Assembly (NCBI RefSeq): GCF_007845675.1
Contig: NZ_VOBR01000034.1
Span: 1 to 64,000, forward strand
DNA length: 64,000 nucleotides
Reading direction: 5' to 3'
Origin: Lentzea tibetensis
GTDB lineage: Bacteria; Actinomycetota; Actinomycetes; Mycobacteriales; Pseudonocardiaceae
The position numbers and the translations under genes are program-made. Below are positions 35,417 to 42,453 of the stretch, piece by piece. The number at the start of each line of letters is the position of its first letter. The stretch's first letter is position 1. Under the pieces are notes generated by a model. It was given only the letters and a program-made list of their open reading frames with translations. It was not told the origin of the DNA and searched no databases.

Positions 35417-35935
35417 GTGGGAGCGGTTACTTCACCTCAGCTGGTCGACGTCGTGGACACCATCTCCGCCGTCCGCAGCTATTCCTCCGGTGGCACCCGG
35501 CAGCTGTCGTCGTGCCGCGTCGAACGGTGGGGTCTGCGGATGGAATGCCCGACACCGGAGGATCCGTTCTCGGACTCCGAGGTCACCTGGCTGATGCCGG
35601 ACCTGGGCCTGCGGCTGACCACCCACCGCGCCCGCTCACGGCACGCCCGCAGCAGCCCGAGCGTGCTGACCGCGGTCCGCGTGCAGGGCGACCACCGCCA
35701 CTGGCAGACCACGGACCTGCTCCTGGGCCTGGCCGTCCCCGGTGGCACCACGGCCCGCATCGTGCGCTCCGAGGAGTTCGCCGCGGCCGTGGCCGGCCGC
35801 GTGCTGCGCCCCGGTGACGCGGACCAGGCGCTGCGCATCGTGCACCGCACGCTCGAGGAGCTCAGCCAGCACCGCCACGACCTCACGTCGTGGCTGACCT
35901 ACCGCGGCATCTACGACGTCTGGCCGCCCCTGTAG
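35417..35935 (+). CDS. DUF402-related protein, diverged
   Basis: This gene encodes 172 residues. It shares with the preceding gene the plan of a beta-rich first part ([33 protein letters not shown]) and the C-terminal helix ending [20 protein letters not shown], where the neighbour has AHGHDVVRWLTASGCP. The metal-binding acidic residues typical of active DUF402 proteins are less clear. GTG 35417 was taken, and a GTG at 35453 is possible. It overlaps the convergent coaE tail by 25 bases. The pair looks like an old duplication with one member losing its active site. Confidence 0.65.
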   Translation: MGAVTSPQLVDVVDTISAVRSYSSGGTRQLSSCRVERWGLRMECPTPEDPFSDSEVTWLMPDLGLRLTTHRARSRHARSSPSVLTAVRVQGDHRHWQTTDLLLGLAVPGGTTARIVRSEEFAAAVAGRVLRPGDADQALRIVHRTLEELSQHRHDLTSWLTYRGIYDVWPPL

Positions 35936-37062
35936 GCAGCGACCCTGGGGATCGCGGCCTGCATCCACGGCCCCTTGGCGTCGCCGTAGTTGAACCCGGT
36001 CGTCTCGTGCGCGAACCGCTTCGAGAGCCCGAGCTTCAGCGCCTCGTACTCAGCGCGCGCGTCCGCGTCGGCCCGCACCCAGTCGCGGAAGTCGATCGCC
36101 CAGTTCCACCCCGGCCCGCCTTCGACCCGGACGTGCAGGTTGACCCGCCGTCCGGGGTCCGCACCGGCGTGCAGCCGCTTCTCCCAGCTACCGGGCCCCA
36201 TCGGCGTGTCCGTGTAGCCGCCCGGCACCGCCGGAAACCCGGCCTGCGCCAGCACCTCGGCCAGCGCATCGGCCGTCTCCATCGAGTCGACCCCGAGCTG
36301 GAAGTCGAGCACGTCCTTGGCCGCAAGCCCCGGCACGGCAGTCGACCCGATGTGCTCGACGGTGCGTCCACCGGCGGCCAGCTTGATCCTCGCCGCCACC
36401 CGTTGCGCCTGCTCGGGCCACGTCTCGTCGTACGGCACCACGACCGGCGCACCAGCCGCGTACTGCTGCTTCCGGACGTTCTCCTCGAACGGCACCAGCC
36501 GCTCGCGCCACAGCCCGGTCACGTCCGGCACGTCGCCGGAATTGTCGAGCCACACGTCGGCCACCGCTCGCCGCTGCTCGACCGACGCCTGAGCGGCGAT
36601 CCGGCTCCGCGCGTCCGCCTCGTCCATCCCGCGCGACCCGACCAGCCGCCGCACCCGCAGCTCGACGTCCGCGTGCACCACGATCACCAGGTGGTAGAGC
36701 GGCGCCATCCCCTTCTCCACCAGCAACGGCACGTCGTGCACCACGATCGCGTCCTCGGCGGCGCTCCCCATCCGCTCGGCGGTGAGCGCACCGATCCGCG
36801 GGTGCGTGATCGAGTTCAACGTCTCGCGCGCCTCGTCCGACGCGAACGCCTTGGCCGCCAGCGCGGCCCGGTCCAGCGCCCCGTCGGCCAGCACGTCGTC
36901 ACCGAACGCCTTGACGACCTCGGCCAGCCCTTCACTGCCGGGCGCGAGCACCTCACGTGCCAGCTGATCGGCGTCGATGACGACGGCACCCAACTCGGCC
37001 AACGCCCGCGCGACCGTCGACTTGCCCGACCCGATTCCCCCGGTGAGTCCCACCCTCAGCAT
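35911..37062 (-). CDS. coaE: Dephospho-CoA kinase fused to a GrpB (UPF0157) domain
   Basis: This gene encodes 383 residues. The kinase domain covers 1-200, with P-loop [12 protein letters not shown] (6-17), [10 protein letters not shown], and [10 protein letters not shown] as the lid/acceptor region. It phosphorylates dephospho-CoA, the last step of CoA synthesis. From about 205 a GrpB/UPF0157 nucleotidyltransferase-fold domain follows ([40 protein letters not shown]). The same fusion is found in Mycobacterium tuberculosis Rv1631, where the second domain helps folding. It starts ten bases after the upstream lipoprotein gene stop, so the two may share a transcript. Confidence 0.95.
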   Translation of the reverse strand: MLRVGLTGGIGSGKSTVARALAELGAVVIDADQLAREVLAPGSEGLAEVVKAFGDDVLADGALDRAALAAKAFASDEARETLNSITHPRIGALTAERMGSAAEDAIVVHDVPLLVEKGMAPLYHLVIVVHADVELRVRRLVGSRGMDEADARSRIAAQASVEQRRAVADVWLDNSGDVPDVTGLWRERLVPFEENVRKQQYAAGAPVVVPYDETWPEQAQRVAARIKLAAGGRTVEHIGSTAVPGLAAKDVLDFQLGVDSMETADALAEVLAQAGFPAVPGGYTDTPMGPGSWEKRLHAGADPGRRVNLHVRVEGGPGWNWAIDFRDWVRADADARAEYEALKLGLSKRFAHETTGFNYGDAKGPWMQAAIPRVAAYRGGQTS

Positions 37063-37072
37063 GGGTTCGAAC

Positions 37073-37681
37073 TTAGACGGGCGGCGTCATCGACTGCTGG
37101 GCGAGGGTGGCCAGGATGCCGGGAAGCTTGTCGTCCGGCACAACCCCAGGCCGCGCCCGCACGACGAACGTCGACTTGCCGAGCGAGCCGATGAGCAGCC
37201 GCTGGTCCTTTCCGGACACCATCGCCCCCTTCTGCTTGCCGACGTCGACCTCCTTGACCACCGCCCCGTCCTTCCGCTCGGCTTCGATGCTCTCGGAGAT
37301 GCGGGTGCGGGCGCTGAGTTCGTCCACGTAGGACGACAGCCCGATGGTGATGGCAGCTTCTTGCAACGCCTTGCCAGGCGGGATGCCGTAGTAACAATCG
37401 ATCTTGCCGGCCCGCCCGATCCCCGGCTCGGGGATGCCGATGATGAGCTTCGGCTCGCCGGGCAACTCCTGCCCCAGCGCCTGGTTCATCGCGTCGGCGG
37501 TGACGACCAGCTCGCAGTCGTCCGGCAGCGCGCGATCGACCATGACCGGTGTGCGGGAAGCCGAGGTGGGCGCGGTGATCCGGGGGATCTGCGGCGGCGG
37601 CGCTTGCCCCTTGGGCGCGGCGGAACAGCCCGAGAGCACGAGCAACCCGAGACCCAGCACCACGAACCTGTTCCCACGCAT
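37073..37681 (-). CDS. Secreted lipoprotein of unknown function
   Basis: This gene encodes 202 residues. A lipobox [10 protein letters not shown] near Cys19 follows a short hydrophobic signal, and a Pro/Thr/Ser spacer comes next. The folded part has two Cys ([27 protein letters not shown]), likely a disulfide. The layout resembles small DUF3558-type lipoproteins of actinobacteria. ATG 37681 lacks a clear Shine-Dalgarno sequence. A TACTTT box 12 bases upstream might mean a short leader. The stop is ten bases before coaE. Confidence 0.75.
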   Translation of the reverse strand: MRGNRFVVLGLGLLVLSGCSAAPKGQAPPPQIPRITAPTSASRTPVMVDRALPDDCELVVTADAMNQALGQELPGEPKLIIGIPEPGIGRAGKIDCYYGIPPGKALQEAAITIGLSSYVDELSARTRISESIEAERKDGAVVKEVDVGKQKGAMVSGKDQRLLIGSLGKSTFVVRARPGVVPDDKLPGILATLAQQSMTPPV

Positions 37682-37760
37682 AGGTTTGAGAAAGTACACA
37701 ACGCCAACGGACTTACACCACCAGGTGACAGCAAGTCGATCTTGCGCGAGGGCGTGGGTG

Positions 37761-37835
37761 TGCTCACGCAGGCGTCCCCCGCACGTGAGAACCCCCCGAG
37801 TCGATGCTCTCAGCCAGCACCGACAATTCCCGGCC
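37761..37835. repeat. Dispersed repeat family A, copy 3
   Basis: TGCTCACGCAGGCGTCCCCC at 37761-37780, GAGAACCCCCCGAGTCGATG next, and CAGCCAGCACCGACAATTCC ending in CGGCCC at 37835. It differs from copy 2 (29480) at only a handful of positions. Confidence 0.8.
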
Positions 37836-38025
37836 CGCAACAACGCCAACCCTCAACCCCGCAGAATCCAAGGCCCGCCACACACCCACCGGCAGGAGAC
37901 GCGGCGAGCAGCGACGGGCGCCATCATCGATCGCAGCAGGTCAACCTGACGAAGGCCTACTAGGGACCACGGCCCAACCAGCGGGCACCAAGCGAGCACC
38001 GCGAGAACCGGCGCGAACCAAAAGA

Positions 38026-38095
38026 AGGAGCGCCCGCCGCACCAAGCAACCCCCGCACTGCCAACCGGGCGCGGCCCCCGAACACAACCGGCAGC
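38026..38095. repeat. Dispersed repeat family B, single unit
   Basis: GCGCCCG (38030-38036) pairs with CGGGCGC (38066-38072). The loop includes CCCCGCACTGCC, and the tail is GGCCCCCGAACACAACCGGC. It aligns almost without gaps with the unit at 56225-56293. Confidence 0.8.
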
Positions 38096-38125
38096 CAAAC
38101 GATCCCAAGCATCCGAAGGGCAGAG

Positions 38126-38255
38126 GGCGGGGAGGGGCTCACTGATCAGGCGCAGCCTTGCCACATCGAGATGTCCCCGTCAAGGCAGCTTTTCCGCCTT
38201 GACGGGGACATCTCGATGTGGCAACCGTGAGGTGATCAGCGAGCCCCTCCCCGCC
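38126..38255. repeat. Repeat family C: 130 bp composite palindrome with a 29 bp perfect hairpin
   Basis: The inner arms, 38158-38186 (TTGCCACATCGAGATGTCCC then CGTCAAGGC) and 38196-38224, are perfect complements of 29 bases with a nine base loop. The outer arms, 38126-38148 (GGCGGGGAGGGGCTCACTGA) and 38233-38255, pair over 23 bases with one mismatch. Short unpaired spacers separate the two. A shorter relative is at 56329. It follows the rpsA terminator, so it is not needed to end rpsA. A mobile or structural element is more likely. Confidence 0.85.
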
Positions 38256-38261
38256 CACCTC

Positions 38262-38310
38262 CCAAAAACCAAAGAGCCCCGCACCCCCCAAGAAGGGGGA
38301 CGCGGGGCCC
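38262..38310 (-). terminator. Intrinsic terminator of rpsA
   Basis: On the minus strand, GGGCCCCGCGTCCCCC (38310-38295), loop TTCTT, and GGGGGGTGCGGGGCTC (38289-38274) form a 16 bp GC-rich stem with one or two mismatches. TTTGGTTTTTGGG follows immediately. It lies 16 bases after the rpsA stop. Confidence 0.9.
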
Positions 38311-38325
38311 GATGATCAGGCTAGA

Positions 38326-39819
38326 TCACATGCCGCCCGACAGCTTCTCGCGGAGAGCCGCGAGCTGCTCGTCAGAGGCAAGCGTGCCGCCGGACTGCGC
38401 CGGGGCGCCGACCGAGGAGCTGGAAGGCGCGTCGCCACCGGAGGTGTAGTTGCCCGCACCCTCGGCGGACGCCTCTTCCTCGGCCTCGGCGGCCTTCTTG
38501 ATCTGCTTCATGTGGGCCTCGTAGCGCGTGTGGGCCTCGGCGTACTGACGCTCCCACTCCTCGCGCTGCTTGTCGTAGCCCTCCTGCCACTCCTGGGTCT
38601 CCGGGTCGAAGCCCTCGGGGTAGATGTAGTTCCCCTGGTCGTCGTACTCGGCGGCCATGCCGTACTGGGTCGGGTCGAACTCGGTGTCGACCGTGAAGCC
38701 CTCGTTGGCCTGCTTGAGCGACAGCGAGATGCGACGGCGGTCGAGGTCGATGTCGATGACCTTGACCATGACGTCGTCGCCGACCTGGACGACCTGCTCC
38801 GGGATCTCCACGTGGCGCTCGGCCAGCTCGGAGATGTGGACCAGGCCCTCGATGCCCTCGTCCACGCGGACGAACGCACCGAACGGAACCAGCTTGGTGA
38901 CCTTGCCCGGCACGATCTGACCGATCGCGTGGGTGCGGGCGAACTGGCGCCACGGGTCTTCCTGCGTCGCCTTGAGCGACAGCGACACGCGCTCGCGCTC
39001 CATGTCGACGTCGAGGACCTCGACGGTGACTTCCTGGCCGACCTCGACAACCTCGGACGGGTGGTCGATGTGCTTCCAGGACAGCTCCGACACGTGGACG
39101 AGACCGTCGACGCCACCCAGGTCCACGAAGGCACCGAAGTTGACGATCGAGGACACGACGCCCTTGCGGACCTGGCCCTTCTGCAGCTGGTTGAGGAACT
39201 CGCTGCGGACCTCGGACTGGGTCTGCTCGAGCCACGCGCGGCGGGACAGGACCACGTTGTTGCGGTTCTTGTCCAGCTCGATGATCTTCGCCTCGAGCTC
39301 GCGGCCGACGTACGGCTGGAGGTCGCGGACGCGACGCATCTCGACGAGCGAGGCGGGGAGGAAGCCGCGGAGGCCGATGTCGAGGATGAGACCACCCTTG
39401 ACGACCTCGATGACCGTGCCCTTGACGGGCTCGTCCTTCTCCTTGAGGGCCTCGATGGTGCCCCACGCGCGCTCGTACTGAGCGCGCTTCTTGGAGAGGA
39501 TCAGACGGCCTTCCTTGTCCTCCTTCTGGAGAACAAGCGCCTCGACCTCGTCACCGACCTTGACAACCTCGTTGGGGTCGACGTCGTGCTTGATCGACAG
39601 TTCACGCGAGGGGATGACGCCCTCGGTCTTGTAGCCGATGTCGAGCAGGACCTCGTCCCGGTCGACCTTGACGATGGTGCCCTCAACGATGTCGCCATCG
39701 TTGAAGTACTTGATCGTCTTGTCGATAGCTGCGAGGAAGTCCTCCTCCGTCCCGATGTCGTTGATCGCGACCTGCTTGGGCGCAGCTGCAACGGGGACAG
39801 TGGTGGTGTCGGTGGACAT
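38326..39819 (-). CDS. rpsA: 30S ribosomal protein S1
   Basis: This gene encodes 497 residues. Four S1 RNA-binding domains occur at about 35-105, 122-187, 208-276 and 293-362. The last two are the best (GVVSSIVNFGAFVDLGGVDG, KVTKLVPFGAFVRVDEGIEG). An acidic and glutamine-rich tail of 130 residues (PEGFDPETQEWQEGYDKQRE) is typical of actinobacteria, which have four rather than six domains. S1 brings mRNA to the small subunit. A terminator follows closely, and a promoter is visible at 39943-39972. It shares the region with coaE and uvrB, the normal neighbourhood. Confidence 0.97.
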   Translation of the reverse strand: MSTDTTTVPVAAAPKQVAINDIGTEEDFLAAIDKTIKYFNDGDIVEGTIVKVDRDEVLLDIGYKTEGVIPSRELSIKHDVDPNEVVKVGDEVEALVLQKEDKEGRLILSKKRAQYERAWGTIEALKEKDEPVKGTVIEVVKGGLILDIGLRGFLPASLVEMRRVRDLQPYVGRELEAKIIELDKNRNNVVLSRRAWLEQTQSEVRSEFLNQLQKGQVRKGVVSSIVNFGAFVDLGGVDGLVHVSELSWKHIDHPSEVVEVGQEVTVEVLDVDMERERVSLSLKATQEDPWRQFARTHAIGQIVPGKVTKLVPFGAFVRVDEGIEGLVHISELAERHVEIPEQVVQVGDDVMVKVIDIDLDRRRISLSLKQANEGFTVDTEFDPTQYGMAAEYDDQGNYIYPEGFDPETQEWQEGYDKQREEWERQYAEAHTRYEAHMKQIKKAAEAEEEASAEGAGNYTSGGDAPSSSSVGAPAQSGGTLASDEQLAALREKLSGGM

Positions 39820-39942
39820 TAGGTAGATGGCTCCGGTACGGATTGGAATTAATGGCTGGTAGTGGTGCGCGCGCAGCGTCGCAGCGAACTCAAATCCGAC
39901 AGTTCTGGATCATGGGCAGCACTAACCCACTACGCGGGCGGT

Positions 39943-39972
39943 ATCGTACGCGGCTGCGCGCAGCGCGAGCAA
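39943..39972 (-). promoter_or_regulatory. Candidate rpsA promoter
   Basis: On the minus strand, TTGCTC (39972-39967), 18 bases, then TACGAT (39948-39943) match the housekeeping sigma pattern. The transcript would carry a leader of about 115 bases, long enough for the autoregulation known for ribosomal protein genes. Confidence 0.45.
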
Positions 39973-39995
39973 ACTGGCCCCCTGTTAGGAGCAGT

Positions 39996-40829
39996 GTGTC
40001 CAACCAGCACGTCAGTGCCGAAGCAACGCTCGGCACGACCGGCATCGCCAAGCGCGGGGCCGACGCCGCCGAGTCGCGAGCGGCGAACAAGATCTGGTGG
40101 GACGCGGACGCGGACGACTACCACGCTACCCACGGAACGTTCCTGGGCAAGGCGGACTTCGTCTGGTGCCCGGAGGGCCTCCGCGAGGAAACCGTCGGCT
40201 TCCTGGGCGAAACCGCAGGTCGGCGCGTTCTCGAGGTGGGATGCGGCTCCGCGCCGTGCGCCCGCTGGCTCGCCGCGCGAGGGGCGCACGTCACGGCCCT
40301 CGACATCTCCGGCGGCATGCTGCGCCACGCCCGCGAGCACAACGAGGAGACCGGCATCGCCGTTCCGCTGGTCCAGGCCAGCGCGGATCAGCTGCCGTTC
40401 GCGGACGCGAGCTTCGACGCCGCGTGCTCGGCGTTCGGCGCGGTGCCGTTCGTGGCCGATTCGGGCGTGGTCATGGCCGAGGTGGCCCGCGTGCTGCGCC
40501 CCGGCGCGCCGTGGGTCTTCGCGGTCACCCATCCGATGCGCTGGATCTTCCCGGACGACCCCGGCCCCAACGGGCTGACGGTCACGCAGTCGTACTTCGA
40601 CCGCACGCCCTATGTAGAGGTGGACGACGCGGGCCGCGCGACCTATGTCGAACATCACCGCACGCTCGGCGACTACGTCCGGCAGCTGCACGCGGCGGGT
40701 CTGGAGTTGATCGACCTGGTCGAACCCGAGTGGCCGGCCGGGCACACCCGCAACTGGGGCCAGTGGAGCCCGCTGCGCGGACGCCTCTTCCCCGGCACCG
40801 CGATCTTCAGGACGCGCCGCACGCCGTAA
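39996..40829 (+). CDS. Class I SAM-dependent methyltransferase
   Basis: This gene encodes 277 residues. Motif I is VLEVGCGSAPCARWLAARGA, followed by VTALDISGGMLRHAREHNEE, QASADQLPFADASFDAACSA and the post-motif VLRPGAPWVFAVTHPMRW. This is the UbiE/COQ5-like methyltransferase type, substrate unknown. GTG 39996 has TAGGAG five bases upstream. It is divergent from rpsA and ten bases before an acetyltransferase gene, with which it probably forms an operon. Confidence 0.9.
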   Translation: MSNQHVSAEATLGTTGIAKRGADAAESRAANKIWWDADADDYHATHGTFLGKADFVWCPEGLREETVGFLGETAGRRVLEVGCGSAPCARWLAARGAHVTALDISGGMLRHAREHNEETGIAVPLVQASADQLPFADASFDAACSAFGAVPFVADSGVVMAEVARVLRPGAPWVFAVTHPMRWIFPDDPGPNGLTVTQSYFDRTPYVEVDDAGRATYVEHHRTLGDYVRQLHAAGLELIDLVEPEWPAGHTRNWGQWSPLRGRLFPGTAIFRTRRTP

Positions 40830-40839
40830 CCTGACCCGC

Positions 40840-41766
40840 ATGTCCATGGCTCGCGGGCTGGTCACCACGCAGTCGGCGCGCTTCGCCTCCCTCGATCCCC
40901 TGCTGCCGCCCGCGGCGGAGCCACCGGAAGGCGACGTGCTCAGCGCGGCGCTGCCCGACGGCGGCCGCGTCGCCGGGATGCTGAGCCACCAGGTCAACCC
41001 GCAGCACTCGATCACCCGGCTGTGGTCGGCGACCGAGGTGTGGGAGCTCGTCCCGCTGCTCGGCAGCGCGGGCGGGGCGGCCATGGACGCGCTGCTGCGC
41101 GCGTGGCGGCACCGGATGGACGCGCTCGACACCTCGAACCCGGACTCGTCGTGCGTCGTGCACTGGCCGAGCCGCGACGCCGAGGCCACGCGCGCGTTCC
41201 TCGACCACGGCATGGTGCCGCTGTCCGTGCTGAGCGTCCGCACCGCGCCGCCGCCCACCCGCACCGACCGCACCCTCACGATCCGCCGCGCCACCCCGGC
41301 CGACCTGGAGCCGGTCGTCGAGCTGGCACTGGAGGAGCTGCGCTACTCGTCGTTCGTCGGCTCGACCGTCACCCGCCGGGAGGCGCCCGCGCTGAAGCGC
41401 CGCACGATGGGTGAACGGCTGACGCAGGGCGGCCCGGTGTGGCTGGCCGAGCGCGACGGCATCCCGGTCGCGCTGGCCGAGTGCGCGATCGTGACGTCCG
41501 AACCGGGCACGGCGGCGTCGGTTCGCCTGCCGTACGGCCGCTGGGGCTACGTGAACTGCGTGTCCGTGCTGCCCGGCGCGCGCGGCACCGGCGTCGGCCA
41601 GCAGCTGATGGCGCACGTGCACCAGGAGCTGCACCGGATGGGCACGGTCGGCACCTACCTCTACTACAACCCGCCGAACCCGCTGTCCTCGGTGTTCTGG
41701 CCCCGTCAGGGCTACCGCCCGCTGTGGACCGTCTGGGAAGTACGTCCCGCCGACGCCCTTCGATAG
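40840..41766 (+). CDS. GNAT family N-acetyltransferase, two-domain
   Basis: This gene encodes 308 residues. The C-terminal half is a full GNAT domain (LTIRRATPADLEPVVELALE, WGYVNCVSVLPGARGTGVGQ, QLMAHVHQEL, GYRPLWTVWEV) with the acetyl-CoA loop in ARGTGVGQQL. The N-terminal half is a degenerate repeat of the same fold without the loop. It probably follows the methyltransferase on one mRNA. The acceptor is unknown. Confidence 0.85.
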   Translation: MSMARGLVTTQSARFASLDPLLPPAAEPPEGDVLSAALPDGGRVAGMLSHQVNPQHSITRLWSATEVWELVPLLGSAGGAAMDALLRAWRHRMDALDTSNPDSSCVVHWPSRDAEATRAFLDHGMVPLSVLSVRTAPPPTRTDRTLTIRRATPADLEPVVELALEELRYSSFVGSTVTRREAPALKRRTMGERLTQGGPVWLAERDGIPVALAECAIVTSEPGTAASVRLPYGRWGYVNCVSVLPGARGTGVGQQLMAHVHQELHRMGTVGTYLYYNPPNPLSSVFWPRQGYRPLWTVWEVRPADALR

Positions 41767-41779
41767 CCGTTTGTCCGAG

Positions 41780-41831
41780 TTGCCATGCGCCCACCCCTGC
41801 GCCACAATTTGAACTGACCGGTCAGTTCAAA
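41780..41831 (+). promoter_or_regulatory. Promoter with a 24 bp perfect palindromic operator for the YhgE/TetR operon
   Basis: TTGCCA (41780-41785), 17 bases, then CACAAT (41803-41808) form a good -35/-10 pair. Directly behind, TTTGAACTGACC (41808-41819) is followed by its exact complement GGTCAGTTCAAA (41820-41831). The TetR regulator encoded at the end of the operon is the obvious ligand-controlled repressor for it. Confidence 0.8.
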
Positions 41832-41844
41832 CGGAAGGTGAACG

Positions 41845-42453
41845 GTGGACATCCAGGCGACGCGCGTCGGCGTCAACGGGGCCCATGGTCCCCTGCTCAG
41901 GCCGACCTCGCTGCTCGTGCGGGCGGGTGAGCTGACGCTCGTCGCCGGCGACCCCGGCTCCGGGCACACCGCGCTCGGCCTGGTGCTCGCCGGCCGGATG
42001 CGCCCGAGCACCGGCTCCGTCTCCGTCGACGCCCGCGCGCTGCGCAAGCAGGTCGTGCTCGTGGACGCGCCCGAGGTCAACGAGCCCGAGGAGGGCCTGT
42101 CGCTGGCCGCCGTCGTCGGCGAGGAGCTGGCCATGTGCGGCCTGCCGTCCGGGCGCAAGGCGGTGCACGACTGGCTGGTCGAACGCGGCGCCGACGAGCA
42201 CGCGCGCAAGCGGTTCGAGCACGTCCCGCCCACCACGCGGTGCGCGCTGATGCTCGAGCTCGCGGCCGCGCGTCCCGGCGTCACCACGCTCGTCCTGGAC
42301 TGCCCCGACCGATACCACCCCGAACCGCGCGAATGGCTGAAGCTCGCGCAGCAGCACGTGACCGAGGAACGGTCCGTCGTCGCGCTGTGCTCGAACACTT
42401 CCGCCACTGCCCTGGACATCCCGGCCGCGCGCCTTGGTGAGGAGAACCTGTGA
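41845..42453 (+). CDS. Degenerate ABC ATPase-like protein of the YhgE operon
   Basis: This gene encodes 202 residues that follow an ABC ATPase plan but are damaged at every catalytic site. The Walker A position reads GDPGSGHTAL (His where Lys is required). The Walker B line reads TLVLDCPD (Cys for the catalytic Glu), and no LSGGQ signature is seen. The surrounding strands (TSLLVRAGELTLVAGDPGSG, LVLAGRMRPSTGSVSVDARA) are still well ordered, so it is likely a folded protein with a non-hydrolytic role. GTG 41845 follows GAAGG. It overlaps the next gene by GTGA. Confidence 0.75.
   Translation: MDIQATRVGVNGAHGPLLRPTSLLVRAGELTLVAGDPGSGHTALGLVLAGRMRPSTGSVSVDARALRKQVVLVDAPEVNEPEEGLSLAAVVGEELAMCGLPSGRKAVHDWLVERGADEHARKRFEHVPPTTRCALMLELAAARPGVTTLVLDCPDRYHPEPREWLKLAQQHVTEERSVVALCSNTSATALDIPAARLGEENL

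Larger units (their letters stand above)
37682..38261. other. Gene-free region carrying repeats A, B and C
   Basis: Between the lipoprotein gene start and the rpsA terminator no frame looks like a protein. From left to right lie repeat A (37761), repeat B (38026) and the long palindrome C (38126). All are listed separately. The segment 37840-38020 shows only degenerate ACCGGCAG/GGGCGCC fragments. Confidence 0.7.

Noticed and set aside
38126-38255. Palindrome C as the rpsA terminator
   Set aside because: A separate, classical stem with T-run (38262-38310) lies between it and the rpsA stop.
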